This document shows, piece after piece, positions 8,834 to 16,159 of a stretch of DNA of 37,198 bases; within the stretch, counting starts at the first letter, position 1, and every line of letters starts with the position of its first letter. The stretch spans positions 244,388 through 281,585 of the forward strand of contig CP070780.1 of assembly GCA_020346285.1 (NCBI GenBank). The letters run 5' to 3'. This DNA comes from Candidatus Omnitrophota bacterium (GTDB lineage: Bacteria; Omnitrophota; Gorgyraeia; JABMRN01; RBG-13-46-9). Below the pieces are notes generated by a model. That model was not told where the DNA came from, did no database searches, and was given only the letters and a program-made list of their open reading frames with translations. The translations under genes and the position numbers were made by a program.

Positions 8834-8860
8834 AGACACCAAAGTTTCCACTTATTCCCT

Positions 8861-8875
8861 CTCCCCGCAGGGGAG
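8861..8875. repeat. Short GC-rich hairpin between pcm and the exporter-like gene
   Basis: Perfect 6-bp inverted repeat CTCCCC / GGGGAG around a GCA loop. No T-tract follows, so it is not a standard intrinsic terminator. It lies 27 bases after the pcm stop and before the preferred GTG start at 8902, in the only loosely packed gap of this stretch. Its CCCTCTCCCC...GGGGAGA look resembles dispersed palindromic elements of other genomes, but only one copy is visible here. Confidence 0.5.
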
Positions 8876-8901
8876 ATAAGATTAAAATTAACGGAGAAAT
8901 A

Positions 8902-9396
8902 GTGATATACAAGATTTTAATATTAGTGCTGGTAACGTTTATTCCGGGCCTTGAATTGAGGGCAAGTATCCCCCTGGGCATACTCGGCAGGAAAATAGAA
9001 CTTTTTAATTTAACGCTAAAAGGATTTGACCTTAATTGGGCCTTTGTATTTTTCATATGCGTAATAGCTAATATTATTTTGGGGCCTTTGGTTTATGCTT
9101 TTTTAGATAAATTCGTGCATCATCTTTTAAGGTTTGGGTTATTTGCTAAGTACTACCACAGAAAGGTTGAGAAAACACAGAATAAAATTAAACCTTACGT
9201 AGAGAAGTATGGGCTATTGGGGGTGGCCATTTTTATCGGAATGCCCCTCCCCGGAAGCGGAAGCTATACGGGGGCTTTAGGGGCGTATTTGCTGGGATTA
9301 GGGTATAAAAAATTTATAGTCGCAAATATAATAGGCGTCCTTATAGCGGGAACAATAGTAACTGTAATAACCTTAATAGGAAAGAGTATTTTTTAG
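8902..9396 (+). CDS. Small multidrug-export-like membrane protein (Sm_multidrug_ex / COG2426 family)
   Basis: A small polytopic inner-membrane protein of 164 residues. Family features are FIPGLELRASIPLG near the N terminus, the central EKYGLLGVAIFIGMPLPGSGSYTGALGAYLLGL block and a final hydrophobic helix. The family is called small multidrug export protein but is poorly characterised, so transport of any particular compound is unproven. I chose the GTG at 8902 because GGAG at 8893-8896 is just upstream and the protein then begins with its first membrane segment. An in-frame TTG at 8821, inside pcm, would add 27 residues encoded across a hairpin and looks artificial. The next gene, cobO, starts 4 bases after the stop. 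Confidence 0.8.
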   Translation: MIYKILILVLVTFIPGLELRASIPLGILGRKIELFNLTLKGFDLNWAFVFFICVIANIILGPLVYAFLDKFVHHLLRFGLFAKYYHRKVEKTQNKIKPYVEKYGLLGVAIFIGMPLPGSGSYTGALGAYLLGLGYKKFIVANIIGVLIAGTIVTVITLIGKSIF

Positions 9397-9399
9397 CAT

Positions 9400-9921
9400 A
9401 TGAAGATAAAAAAAGGCCTTGTGCAAATTTATACCGGTAACGGAAAAGGGAAGACCACCGCCGCCCTTGGCCTTGCGCTAAGAGCAGCCGGCGCCGGATT
9501 TAAGGTTTACATAGGCCAATTCATTAAAAGTAAGGCATACAGCGAGACAAAAGCGCTTAAAAAGATAAAAAACATTAAAATTGAGCAATACGGCAGGGGT
9601 TGTTTTATAAAGGGAAAACCCAAAAAAATAGATATAGAATGCGCCCGAAAAGGATTACGCAAAGCGCAAAAAAATATTATGTCGGGAAAATACGATATGA
9701 TTATACTGGATGAAGTAATTATTACTTTAAAACTTCGTATGATTAAAACGGAGGATATTATTAATATAATAAAAGGCAAGCCACGTTCTGCCGAACTTGT
9801 CTTAACAGGTAGATATTGCCCGCGAGGCCTCCTGAAACACGCTGACCTTATTACAAAAATGAAAGAGATAAGACATCCTTACAGAAAGGGCATAAAGGCA
9901 CGATTGGGCATTGAATATTAA
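9400..9921 (+). CDS. cobO: Cob(I)yrinic acid a,c-diamide / corrinoid adenosyltransferase, CobO/BtuR type
   Basis: A 173-residue cytoplasmic enzyme that attaches the 5'-deoxyadenosyl group of ATP to the cobalt of reduced corrinoids. It has the inverted-orientation P-loop GNGKGKTT near residues 11-18, the IILDEV strand, the LTGRYCPRGLLKHAD segment and the terminal GIKARLGIEY, all standard for CobO/CobA(BtuR). It sits directly upstream of the cobalamin riboswitch and is transcribed with the preceding genes, so it is functionally part of the B12 pathway but lies outside the riboswitch-controlled unit. No good ribosome-binding site is seen before the ATG. Confidence 0.93.
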   Translation: MKIKKGLVQIYTGNGKGKTTAALGLALRAAGAGFKVYIGQFIKSKAYSETKALKKIKNIKIEQYGRGCFIKGKPKKIDIECARKGLRKAQKNIMSGKYDMIILDEVIITLKLRMIKTEDIINIIKGKPRSAELVLTGRYCPRGLLKHADLITKMKEIRHPYRKGIKARLGIEY

Positions 9922-9954
9922 GAAAAAGCGGTTGAGCATGTTTATTCTTTTTAG

Positions 9955-9983
9955 TTGACAGGTACCGGCAAATTTGCTAACAT
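9955..9983 (+). promoter_or_regulatory. Sigma-70-type promoter of the B12 operon
   Basis: Perfect -35 TTGACA (9955-9960), a 17-base spacer and a -10 TAACAT (9978-9983; four of six consensus bases). Transcription would start near 9990, about 20-25 bases before the riboswitch aptamer begins. It lies in the 472-base gene-free stretch 9922-10393, which also holds the riboswitch, its terminator and an inverted repeat. Confidence 0.65.
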
Positions 9984-10012
9984 AATTTTGTTCTTTCAAA
10001 ATAAAGTATATA

Positions 10013-10197
10013 TAGGTGCCCGCGAGGGCTTAATAGGGAAGCCTGGAAACCCCGGCCTTGCATGCGCAAGGGCGGGATAAACAGGCACGGTCCCGCCGCT
10101 GTATCTACGGACGAAAGCCTCAAACTTATGCCACTGGTAAAAAGCCGGGAAGGTAGGGGTAAGTAGGATGAAGTAGGAGCCAGAAGACCTGCCTATG
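10013..10197 (+). promoter_or_regulatory. Cobalamin (adenosylcobalamin) riboswitch aptamer
   Basis: The aptamer shows the conserved blocks of the class in the right order: GGTGCC (10015-10020), GGGAAGCC, the CCCGCCGCTGTA segment, the GCCACTGG loop, CGGGAAGG, and the B12 box AGCCAGAAGACCTGCC (10178-10193). RNA of this class binds adenosylcobalamin or related corrinoids and shuts down downstream expression when ligand is abundant. Here it precedes the cobC-to-tonB gene run and is followed by a strong intrinsic terminator, so control by premature transcription termination is inferred. Aptamer borders are estimated to within several bases. Confidence 0.95.
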
Positions 10198-10262
10198 TAT
10201 TAAAAAGTCGAAAATCTCGAGGAAGATTAAGGCTGCAAAAAGGGTGAAGTAAATCAGGGTGC

Positions 10263-10305
10263 AACCCAGCACTAATTTTTGTAAAAATTAGTGCTGGGTT
10301 TTTTT
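10263..10305 (+). terminator. Riboswitch expression platform: rho-independent terminator
   Basis: An uninterrupted 18-bp inverted repeat, 5' arm 10263-10280 (AACCCAGCACTAATTTTT) and 3' arm 10283-10300, with only GT between the arms, runs into a T-tract at 10299-10305. This is the off-state of the cobalamin riboswitch. Immediately upstream GGGT (10257-10260) can pair with ACCC (10264-10267) of the terminator's 5' arm, giving a small competing hairpin that may help the on-state; that part is inference. Confidence 0.93.
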
Positions 10306-10315
10306 ATTTAAATGA

Positions 10316-10357
10316 GGCCACAACTTATGGAACGAAGTGAACATAAGTTGTATGGCC
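10316..10357. repeat. Imperfect inverted repeat in the cobC leader, possible dispersed element
   Basis: GGCCA+CAACTTATG (10316-10329) pairs with CATAAGTTG (10342-10350) and TGGCC (10353-10357), leaving a 2-base TA bulge and a 12-base loop. No T-run follows, so it should not terminate. It lies between the riboswitch terminator and cobC, and the sequence after it up to 10393 (GAGCAAGGCGACGAGGGATC) resembles the GC-rich dispersed repeats seen in many uncultured genomes. Only one copy is in this window. Confidence 0.6.
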
Positions 10358-10393
10358 GAATTTATCCCGGGGAGCAAGGCGACGAGGGATCTC

Positions 10394-10951
10394 ATGAAAA
10401 AATTAATTCTAATCAGACACGGGGAAACCGCTTATACATTAAAGAGAAAATATTGTGGCCATGAGAATATCGCATTGAACGCCACAGGCATGGAACAGGC
10501 GAAGTGCCTCAGGCCTAAATTAAAAGATATAAAAATCGATACGATTTACTCCAGCGATTTAAAGCGTGCTTTTCAGACCGCAAAAATCGCCTTTCCAAAA
10601 AGGGCTATATTAAAGAAAAAAGGGCTTCGTGAAATTAATTTTGGCCGGTTTTCCGGTTTGACGTTTGAAGAAGCTGATAAGTTATATCCCAAATTCTATG
10701 GCACCTGGCTGAATAATCCTATAAAGGCGAAAATACCGAATGGCGAGAATTTTTCTGATTTTGCGGAAAGGATTGAAAGATGTTTTAACGCGATTTCGCG
10801 CCAAAATTCAAAAAAAACCGTAGCCCTCTTTACCCACGGAGGTCCTATACGGATTATTATTTTAAAAATTTTACAAAAAGGCCTCGATAAATTCTGGGAC
10901 ATAGAAGTGGGCACCGGAGATATTAATATAATGGATTTCAAAAATGGATAA
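10394..10951 (+). CDS. cobC: Histidine phosphatase, probable alpha-ribazole phosphatase
   Basis: A 185-residue phosphoglycerate-mutase-like phosphatase with the catalytic LIRHGET motif at residues 5-11, the downstream TIYSSDLKRAFQTA arginine/serine block and the second catalytic histidine in THGGP. As first gene of the riboswitch unit, next to cobU, cobT and cobS, it is best assigned to removal of phosphate from alpha-ribazole phosphate or the adenosylcobalamin 5'-phosphate product. The ATG at 10394 is preferred: GAGGG (10384-10388) lies 5 bases upstream and the protein starts at the usual family position. An in-frame extension to 10337 would translate the inverted repeat. Overlaps cobU by 8 bases. 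Confidence 0.88.
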   Translation: MKKLILIRHGETAYTLKRKYCGHENIALNATGMEQAKCLRPKLKDIKIDTIYSSDLKRAFQTAKIAFPKRAILKKKGLREINFGRFSGLTFEEADKLYPKFYGTWLNNPIKAKIPNGENFSDFAERIERCFNAISRQNSKKTVALFTHGGPIRIIILKILQKGLDKFWDIEVGTGDINIMDFKNG

Positions 10952-11462
10952 ATTCATTTTTGTAATAGGCGGGGCGCGAAGCGGGAAAAGCCGCTATGCG
11001 CAAGAGCTTGCAAAACAAAAAGGGGGAAAAACCGTCTTTTTTGCTACCTGTGTTCCTTGCGATAAAGAGATGAAAAAAAGGATATCGCGGCACAGGAAGG
11101 CGAGGCCGCGCCACTGGAGGGTTATAGAAGAGCCGAAAGATATAAAATCCGTTTTGCTTAAGCTGAAACGCAGGTTCGATGTGGTAATTATCGATTGCCT
11201 GGGCTTACTCGTATCAAATTTTTTATCGGATGGCTGGAAAGAAAGCAGGATAGAAAAAGAAATCAAGGCAATCGCCGGAATCCTGTCAAAAGCGAAATTT
11301 ACCGCCATAGTCGTATCAAATGAAGTCGGTGGCGGCATAGTCCCGGAAAATCCCCTGGCAAGAAAATTTAGGGATTTATTAGGCATATCCAACCAGGCAA
11401 TGTCGCAATACGCCGATATCGTTTATATTATGCAGGCAGGGATACCGGTTAGAGTCAAATAA
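10944..11462 (+). CDS. cobU: Adenosylcobinamide kinase / adenosylcobinamide-phosphate guanylyltransferase
   Basis: A 172-residue bifunctional enzyme that phosphorylates adenosylcobinamide and then transfers GMP to make adenosylcobinamide-GDP. The P-loop is GGARSGKS at residues 9-16, the guanylylated-histidine region is HRKARPRHWRVIEEP, and SNEVGGGIVPENPLARKFRD and a glutamine-containing NQAMSQYAD segment complete the family pattern. Length equals characterised CobU. It overlaps cobC and is followed after 14 bases by cobT. Confidence 0.95.
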   Translation: MDKFIFVIGGARSGKSRYAQELAKQKGGKTVFFATCVPCDKEMKKRISRHRKARPRHWRVIEEPKDIKSVLLKLKRRFDVVIIDCLGLLVSNFLSDGWKESRIEKEIKAIAGILSKAKFTAIVVSNEVGGGIVPENPLARKFRDLLGISNQAMSQYADIVYIMQAGIPVRVK

Positions 11463-11476
11463 AAAAGGAGGAAACA

Positions 11477-12565
11477 ATGGATATCTTAAAGAAAACGCTG
11501 GAGAAAATAGAAAAAATTGATTACGCGCTTTCGGAAAAAACACAAAAAAGGCTGGATAATCTCACTAAACCGCAAGGAAGCCTCGGCCGCCTGGAAGAGC
11601 TTGCCGGGAAAATAGTGGATATTACAGGGAACGAAAATCCTTCGATTAAAAATAAGGTTGTATTTACTATGGCAGGAGACCATGGCATTACGGAAGAAGG
11701 CATAAGCGCGTATCCGAAAGAGGTGACGCCCCAGATGATTTACAATTTTATAAGAGGGGGCGCCGGAATTAATGTATTGGCCAGGCACGCAGGAGCCAGG
11801 ATTGTCGTGGTTGATATGGGAGTAGCGGAAGAGTTAAAAATTAAAAATGAAAAATTAAAAATTAAAAAGATAAATTACGGGACAAAAAACATGGCCAACG
11901 GGCCGGCGATGAGTAAGAGCGAAGCGATAAGGTCAATCGAAGCGGGGATAGAGGTATTCGAAGAAGAATTGCCAAATGGCATAGACATAGTGGGTACCGG
12001 TGACATGGGTATCGGAAACACTACTCCCTCAAGCGCTATATCCTCCATTATAACAGAAAGGCCTGTAACAGACATGACGGGCAGGGGAACCGGTATAGAC
12101 CAGCGGGCCTTGTCCAATAAGATTACGCTAATCGAAAAAGCTATCAGCGTGAATAAACCGGATGCCAAAGACGCGATAGACGTTTTATCCAAAGTCGGCG
12201 GATTTGAGATAGGGGGCCTGGCGGGCGTAGTTTTGGCGGCGGCCTCAAGAAGAATTCCTGTCGTAATTGATGGCTTTATTTCGGGAGCGGCGGCATTGAT
12301 AGCTTATCAATTAGAGCCAAAGGTAAAGGACTATATGATTGCCGCTCATTGTTCCGTAGAAAGGGGGCATAGAATCATTCTTAACTATTTAGGCCTTAAA
12401 CCCCTTCTGGATTTTGACCTGCGCCTCGGAGAAGGAACGGGCGCGGCTTTAGCAATGACTGTTATCGAGGCCGGCATTAAAATTTTGGCTGAAATGGCTA
12501 CATTTCAAAGCGCGGCTGTTTCCGAAAAGATCGATAAGCATAGCGATGAGCTTGTCAAAGGATGA
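11477..12565 (+). CDS. cobT: Nicotinate-nucleotide-dimethylbenzimidazole phosphoribosyltransferase
   Basis: A 362-residue cytoplasmic enzyme that makes alpha-ribazole phosphate, the lower-ligand nucleotide of cobalamin, from nicotinate mononucleotide and a benzimidazole-type base. Recognisable blocks are LDNLTKPQGSLGRLEELA, FTMAGDHGITEEG, GTGDMGIGNTTPSSA, the QALIAY-like substrate helix, and LRLGEGTGAALAM, which carries the catalytic glutamate. AAAGGAGGA gives a strong ribosome-binding site, the best in the operon. Residues about 120-131 are a lysine-rich stretch encoded by an A-rich direct repeat that looks inserted. No DMB synthesis gene is visible, so the base is presumably scavenged or made elsewhere. 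Confidence 0.96.
   Translation: MDILKKTLEKIEKIDYALSEKTQKRLDNLTKPQGSLGRLEELAGKIVDITGNENPSIKNKVVFTMAGDHGITEEGISAYPKEVTPQMIYNFIRGGAGINVLARHAGARIVVVDMGVAEELKIKNEKLKIKKINYGTKNMANGPAMSKSEAIRSIEAGIEVFEEELPNGIDIVGTGDMGIGNTTPSSAISSIITERPVTDMTGRGTGIDQRALSNKITLIEKAISVNKPDAKDAIDVLSKVGGFEIGGLAGVVLAAASRRIPVVIDGFISGAAALIAYQLEPKVKDYMIAAHCSVERGHRIILNYLGLKPLLDFDLRLGEGTGAALAMTVIEAGIKILAEMATFQSAAVSEKIDKHSDELVKG
11834..11869. repeat. A-rich direct repeat (TTAAAAA units) inside cobT
   Basis: Four TTAAAAA heptamers are interrupted by one TGAAAAA variant (11848-11854), and all are translated in frame as a Lys/Leu/Ile-rich stretch of cobT. This differs sharply in base composition from the gene on either side. It falls in a surface-loop position just after the VVDMGVA motif, where other CobT proteins vary, so the enzyme should tolerate it. 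Confidence 0.7.
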
Positions 12566-13308
12566 AGAGATTTTTTATCGCATTACAGTTTTTGACGATT
12601 CTGCCTATCAGGATTAAAGCGGAAATAAAAGAAAAGGATTTCGGCAGGTCTCTGGCATATTTTCCGATAGTCGGATTGCTGCTCGGCCTTGTCCTGGTAT
12701 CAGTTCTATTCGCTTTTAATTTCCTGCCAGGTTTTGTTACGGCGGCATTGATGTTAACGATTTCTGTTATTATAACAGGCGGAATTCATCTCGACGGTTT
12801 TGCTGACACCTGCGATGGCCTCTACGCAGGCAAATCCAAACAAGAGGCCTTAAAAGTTATGCGGGACCCGCATATCGGGGCAGTGGGCGCAATCAGCGTA
12901 GCATCCCTTCTCATATTAAAGTTTGCGCTTTTTTACGGCATCTCTCTTAATTTTTTGTGGAAGATACCGGTTATCATGGCTGTATGGGGGAGGTATTCGC
13001 AAGTTTTATCCTGTTATCTATCCGGTTATGCGAGGGAGAACGGCAAAGCTAAATACTTTATCGAATACGCGTCAAAAAGAGAATTATTTTTCAGCACCGT
13101 ATTTACCCTTGCGTTATCGGTATCACTTATGAAGGTAAAAGGCCTTATTGTATCCGTTTTAACCTTAGCGATGTTATTGTTGATTATAAACTATATAAAA
13201 AGGCGAATTGGCGGCATGACGGGGGATACCATCGGCGCAACAAGTGAAATCACAGAGATGGCCGTGCTCTTTCTTGCGTTAATTTGTGCGAATATACCGT
13301 GCTTTTAA
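12562..13308 (+). CDS. cobS: Adenosylcobinamide-GDP ribazoletransferase (cobalamin synthase)
   Basis: A 248-residue integral membrane protein that joins adenosylcobinamide-GDP and alpha-ribazole (phosphate) in the last assembly step. It starts with the family motif FFIALQFLTILPI and carries the conserved GGIHLDGFADTCDGLYAG region and MRDPHIGAVGA, with acidic residues that bind metal. Several hydrophobic segments follow, and GGMTGDTIGATSEITE near the C terminus is diagnostic. It overlaps cobT by ATGA, so the two are translationally coupled. Confidence 0.95.
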   Translation: MKRFFIALQFLTILPIRIKAEIKEKDFGRSLAYFPIVGLLLGLVLVSVLFAFNFLPGFVTAALMLTISVIITGGIHLDGFADTCDGLYAGKSKQEALKVMRDPHIGAVGAISVASLLILKFALFYGISLNFLWKIPVIMAVWGRYSQVLSCYLSGYARENGKAKYFIEYASKRELFFSTVFTLALSVSLMKVKGLIVSVLTLAMLLLIINYIKRRIGGMTGDTIGATSEITEMAVLFLALICANIPCF

Positions 13309-14237
13309 TAATTTCTTGTTATATTGCCGATTTAATCTTTGGCGACCCGGAATGGTTTCCGCATCCCGTGAGGGGCATGGGAAAATTAATAGGCCTATTG
13401 GATAAGCGGCTAAGAAGGGGTAGCCTCGCAGGGATTGAGCGAACAAAGGGGGCTATGCTGGCATTTATCGTAACGGGGATAAGCGCTTCTCTTGCATATT
13501 TGTTTATAGAATTCTCGAAGAAGCTAAACCCTTTTCTCGGAAGCCTGGCCTGGATTTATCTGGGCTACACTACTCTCTCGATAAAAGATTTACAGGTCAA
13601 GGCAAAAGCGATATTAAAAGAGATAGAAAGCGGTTCTATCATCGGAGCCCGCACAAGGCTTTCTGAAATAGTAGGCAGGGATACGCAAAATTTAAGCAAA
13701 GACAGGATAATCGTGGCTACGATAGAAAGCGTCGCCGAGAACATTAATGACGGTATTATAGCCCCTCTTTTTTACCTGATTTTAGGCGGGCCTGTTCTAG
13801 CCGTAGCTTATAAAAGCATAAACACCCTTGATTCCATGGTGGGATATAAAAATGAAAAGTATATCCATTTTGGCTGGTTTCCGGCAAGATTAGACGATGT
13901 CTTTAATTTTATTCCCGCGCGAATCTCCGGGTTCTTAATCTCTATATCCTCTTTTATCATCGGCAAGGGCTTTACGGGCTCCTTTAAAACGATGCTTCGG
14001 GATGGCAAAAAGCACCCTTCGCCGAACAGCGGAATATCGGAGGCGGCGATGGCCGGTGCCCTTGGAATAAGGTTAGGCGGTATATGGTCTTATCAAGGGA
14101 AGTTTTCCGCGAAACCCTATCTTGGAAAACGGAAAAGGGTTCCGCAGCCCTTTTTTATAAGTAACGCATTAACCATAAGCTTGATTAGCTCTATTTTAAT
14201 GGTTTTCACGGGGGTTGTTTTAAAATGGCTAATTTAA
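13299..14237 (+). CDS. cbiB: Adenosylcobinamide-phosphate synthase
   Basis: A membrane protein of about 312 residues that condenses adenosylcobyric acid with (R)-1-aminopropan-2-ol O-phosphate. It begins with the family motif LIFGDPEWFPHPVRGMG; later come LSEIVGRDTQNL, ESVAENINDGIIAPLFY, SMVGYKNEKYIHFGWFPARLDD and PSPNSGISEAAMAGALG, all standard for CbiB. The start is uncertain: GTG at 13299 gives the usual family N terminus and overlaps cobS by 10 bases, a TTG at 13284 would add five residues, and neither has a visible Shine-Dalgarno. Its presence means the pathway can start from cobyric acid, not only cobinamide. The name cobD is used for it in aerobic-pathway nomenclature. Confidence 0.92.
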   Translation: MLLIISCYIADLIFGDPEWFPHPVRGMGKLIGLLDKRLRRGSLAGIERTKGAMLAFIVTGISASLAYLFIEFSKKLNPFLGSLAWIYLGYTTLSIKDLQVKAKAILKEIESGSIIGARTRLSEIVGRDTQNLSKDRIIVATIESVAENINDGIIAPLFYLILGGPVLAVAYKSINTLDSMVGYKNEKYIHFGWFPARLDDVFNFIPARISGFLISISSFIIGKGFTGSFKTMLRDGKKHPSPNSGISEAAMAGALGIRLGGIWSYQGKFSAKPYLGKRKRVPQPFFISNALTISLISSILMVFTGVVLKWLI

Positions 14238-15271
14238 ACTTTTTACACGGCGGGAATATTCATGAGGCCAGGAGAAGGCATGGAAAAGAAATAATCGATT
14301 TCAGCGCAAATATCAATCCCCTGGGTTTGCCTGCGAACGTAAAGGCCTCTATTTATAGAAATTTCGACGCGGCTCTCAATTATCCTGACCCTGATGCAAG
14401 AGATATAACCAGAGAAATAGCCAAATACTGGAATATAAAAGAAGAAAATATTCTCGTTGGCAACGGTTCCGCCGAACTCATCTATCTTATTGTTTCTGCC
14501 TGCAGGCCAAAGACAGTACTTATGCCTGCGCCAAGCTTTTCCGAGTATGAGCGCGCGGCTCGGGGCGCGGGAAGCAAGCCCGGGTTTTTAAAACTCAGGG
14601 AAAAAGATGGCTTTAAACCCGATTTTCCCGGCGCCGGCAATGCCGATATCCTCTTTATTTGCAATCCCAACAACCCCACAGGAAATGTTATTGTAGATAG
14701 CTGCCGGGATCTTATAAAATTGCCCAATAAATTCGCTGTTATTGACGAGGCCTTTATGGACTTTTTGCCATGCGAGAAAGAACATACGCTGATTTGGGAA
14801 GCCCGAAAAAATAAAAAAATTATTGTATTAAGAAGTTTTACCAAATTTTTCGCGCTTCCCGGATTAAGAATAGGCTATCTGGTAGCGCATAAAGATTTCG
14901 TTAAATTTTTGCGGCGGCATCAAATACCCTGGAGCATAAATGCATTTGCCCAGTTAGCGGCAAAAAGAATATTGAGCAATAAAGTATACATTAAAAAAAC
15001 GCGGCTACTTATAGAAAGGGAAAGAAGCTTTCTTTTTGATGAAATCTCCGGGATTAAAGGATTAACCCCTTATCCCTCGGTAACAAATTTCATTTTGATA
15101 AAAATAACAAAACCGGGCGTAACTTCAAAATCCTTAAAAGAATCGCTTATTACGAAAGGCATTCTTATAAGGGACTGCAGTAATTTCCGGGCCTTAAATG
15201 ATAAATATATCCGTGTAGCCGTGCGTTCCCGTAAAGAAAACTTGAAATTGCTTAAAGCATTAAAGAGTTAG
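14225..15271 (+). CDS. cobD: L-threonine-O-3-phosphate decarboxylase (CobD, aminotransferase fold)
   Basis: A 348-residue PLP enzyme of the histidinol-phosphate aminotransferase family. The LHGGNIHEA start and DFSANINPLG are distinctive for CobD, which makes aminopropanol phosphate for CbiB. The Schiff-base lysine is Lys207 in SFTKFFALPGLRIGYL, and ICNPNNPTG is the cofactor loop. The gene overlaps cbiB, its pathway partner, by 13 bases. No cysteine-rich C-terminal extension of the kind seen in some archaeal versions is present. The kinase that would supply threonine phosphate (PduX type) is not in the window. Confidence 0.93.
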   Translation: MANLNFLHGGNIHEARRRHGKEIIDFSANINPLGLPANVKASIYRNFDAALNYPDPDARDITREIAKYWNIKEENILVGNGSAELIYLIVSACRPKTVLMPAPSFSEYERAARGAGSKPGFLKLREKDGFKPDFPGAGNADILFICNPNNPTGNVIVDSCRDLIKLPNKFAVIDEAFMDFLPCEKEHTLIWEARKNKKIIVLRSFTKFFALPGLRIGYLVAHKDFVKFLRRHQIPWSINAFAQLAAKRILSNKVYIKKTRLLIERERSFLFDEISGIKGLTPYPSVTNFILIKITKPGVTSKSLKESLITKGILIRDCSNFRALNDKYIRVAVRSRKENLKLLKALKS

Positions 15272-15292
15272 AGATAACAAAGCTTGGCCATA

Positions 15293-16159
15293 ATGAACGA
15301 GGGTTTACTTTTTTCCGGCGGTTTGGATAGCTCTATTTTAGCGGCATTTAACCCTAAAATCACAGCTATTACGGTAAATTTAGAATCTTCGGGGGAAGAT
15401 ATCCATTATTCTAAATCATTAACAAGGCATCTCAATATAAAACATCTCTGCAGGGAAGTGGCTATCGAAGAAGCCATAGAAGCCATTCCAAAAGTAATAA
15501 AAATACTTAAAACCTTTGACCCCGCCATTCCCAACGATTTAGTCGTTTATTTCGGGCTGAAATTGGCGAAGAAACTGGGTATAAGCGAGGTAACGACAGG
15601 GGATGGAAGCGATGAGCTTTTTGCGGGCTATTCTTTTATGCGGGAAATAGGGAATCTAAAAGATTATATTCATCATATATCGCAAAATATGAAATTTAGC
15701 TCTAATGAATTAGGGGAATTCTTTAACATTCGCATAAAGCAGCCTTTTATGGACAAAAAGATTATCAACATGGCTTTGGATATACCGGCAGGGCTCAAAA
15801 TAAGGGAAGAAAACGGAAGGGTTTGGGGTAAGTGGCTCTTGCGTAAGTCATTTGAAGGCATGTTACCAAAAGAGATTCTCTGGCAGGACAAAAGGCCCTT
15901 AGAGGTCGGTTCGGGCATGAACGGCCTTCGCCGGATTGTTTCCGGCAAAATATCAGACGAAGAATTCAGGGAGAGGCCTGCTTCCATAAAATTTATGAAT
16001 AAAGAACATTTTTATTATTATAAAATATATAGAAATATAATCGGAGAAATACCCGGGCCGATCGGGGAAGAGAAAGAATGCCCCGGTTGCGGCGCCGGGA
16101 TAAATCCTCTCCTTTTTCATTGTAAAGTGTGCGGGCATGTTAAAAAAAAGGAAATGTAG
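15293..16159 (+). CDS. Asparagine-synthetase-like PP-loop ATPase with C-terminal zinc ribbon (unassigned, B12 operon)
   Basis: About 288 residues. The ATP-pyrophosphatase P-loop is FSGGLDSS at the very start, and TTGDGSDELFAGYSFM is the second signature of the asparagine synthetase C-terminal domain. The glutaminase (Ntn) domain that normally precedes it is absent, so ammonia or another amine must be the nitrogen source, or a partner supplies it. The C terminus has a CX2C-X10-CX2C zinc ribbon (CPGC...CKVC). It lies between cobD and a second PP-loop gene in the riboswitch unit and abuts the latter without spacing, so a B12-related amidation is the natural guess. No such reaction has been assigned to this subfamily to my knowledge. 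ATG at 15293 is preferred over TTG at 15284; neither has a strong ribosome-binding site. Confidence 0.82.
   Translation: MNEGLLFSGGLDSSILAAFNPKITAITVNLESSGEDIHYSKSLTRHLNIKHLCREVAIEEAIEAIPKVIKILKTFDPAIPNDLVVYFGLKLAKKLGISEVTTGDGSDELFAGYSFMREIGNLKDYIHHISQNMKFSSNELGEFFNIRIKQPFMDKKIINMALDIPAGLKIREENGRVWGKWLLRKSFEGMLPKEILWQDKRPLEVGSGMNGLRRIVSGKISDEEFRERPASIKFMNKEHFYYYKIYRNIIGEIPGPIGEEKECPGCGAGINPLLFHCKVCGHVKKKEM

Noticed and set aside
10337-10393. N-terminal extension of CobC by 19 residues
   Set aside because: It would be translated from the inverted repeat and repeat-like leader. The ATG at 10394 has GAGGG just upstream and gives the normal phosphatase N terminus.
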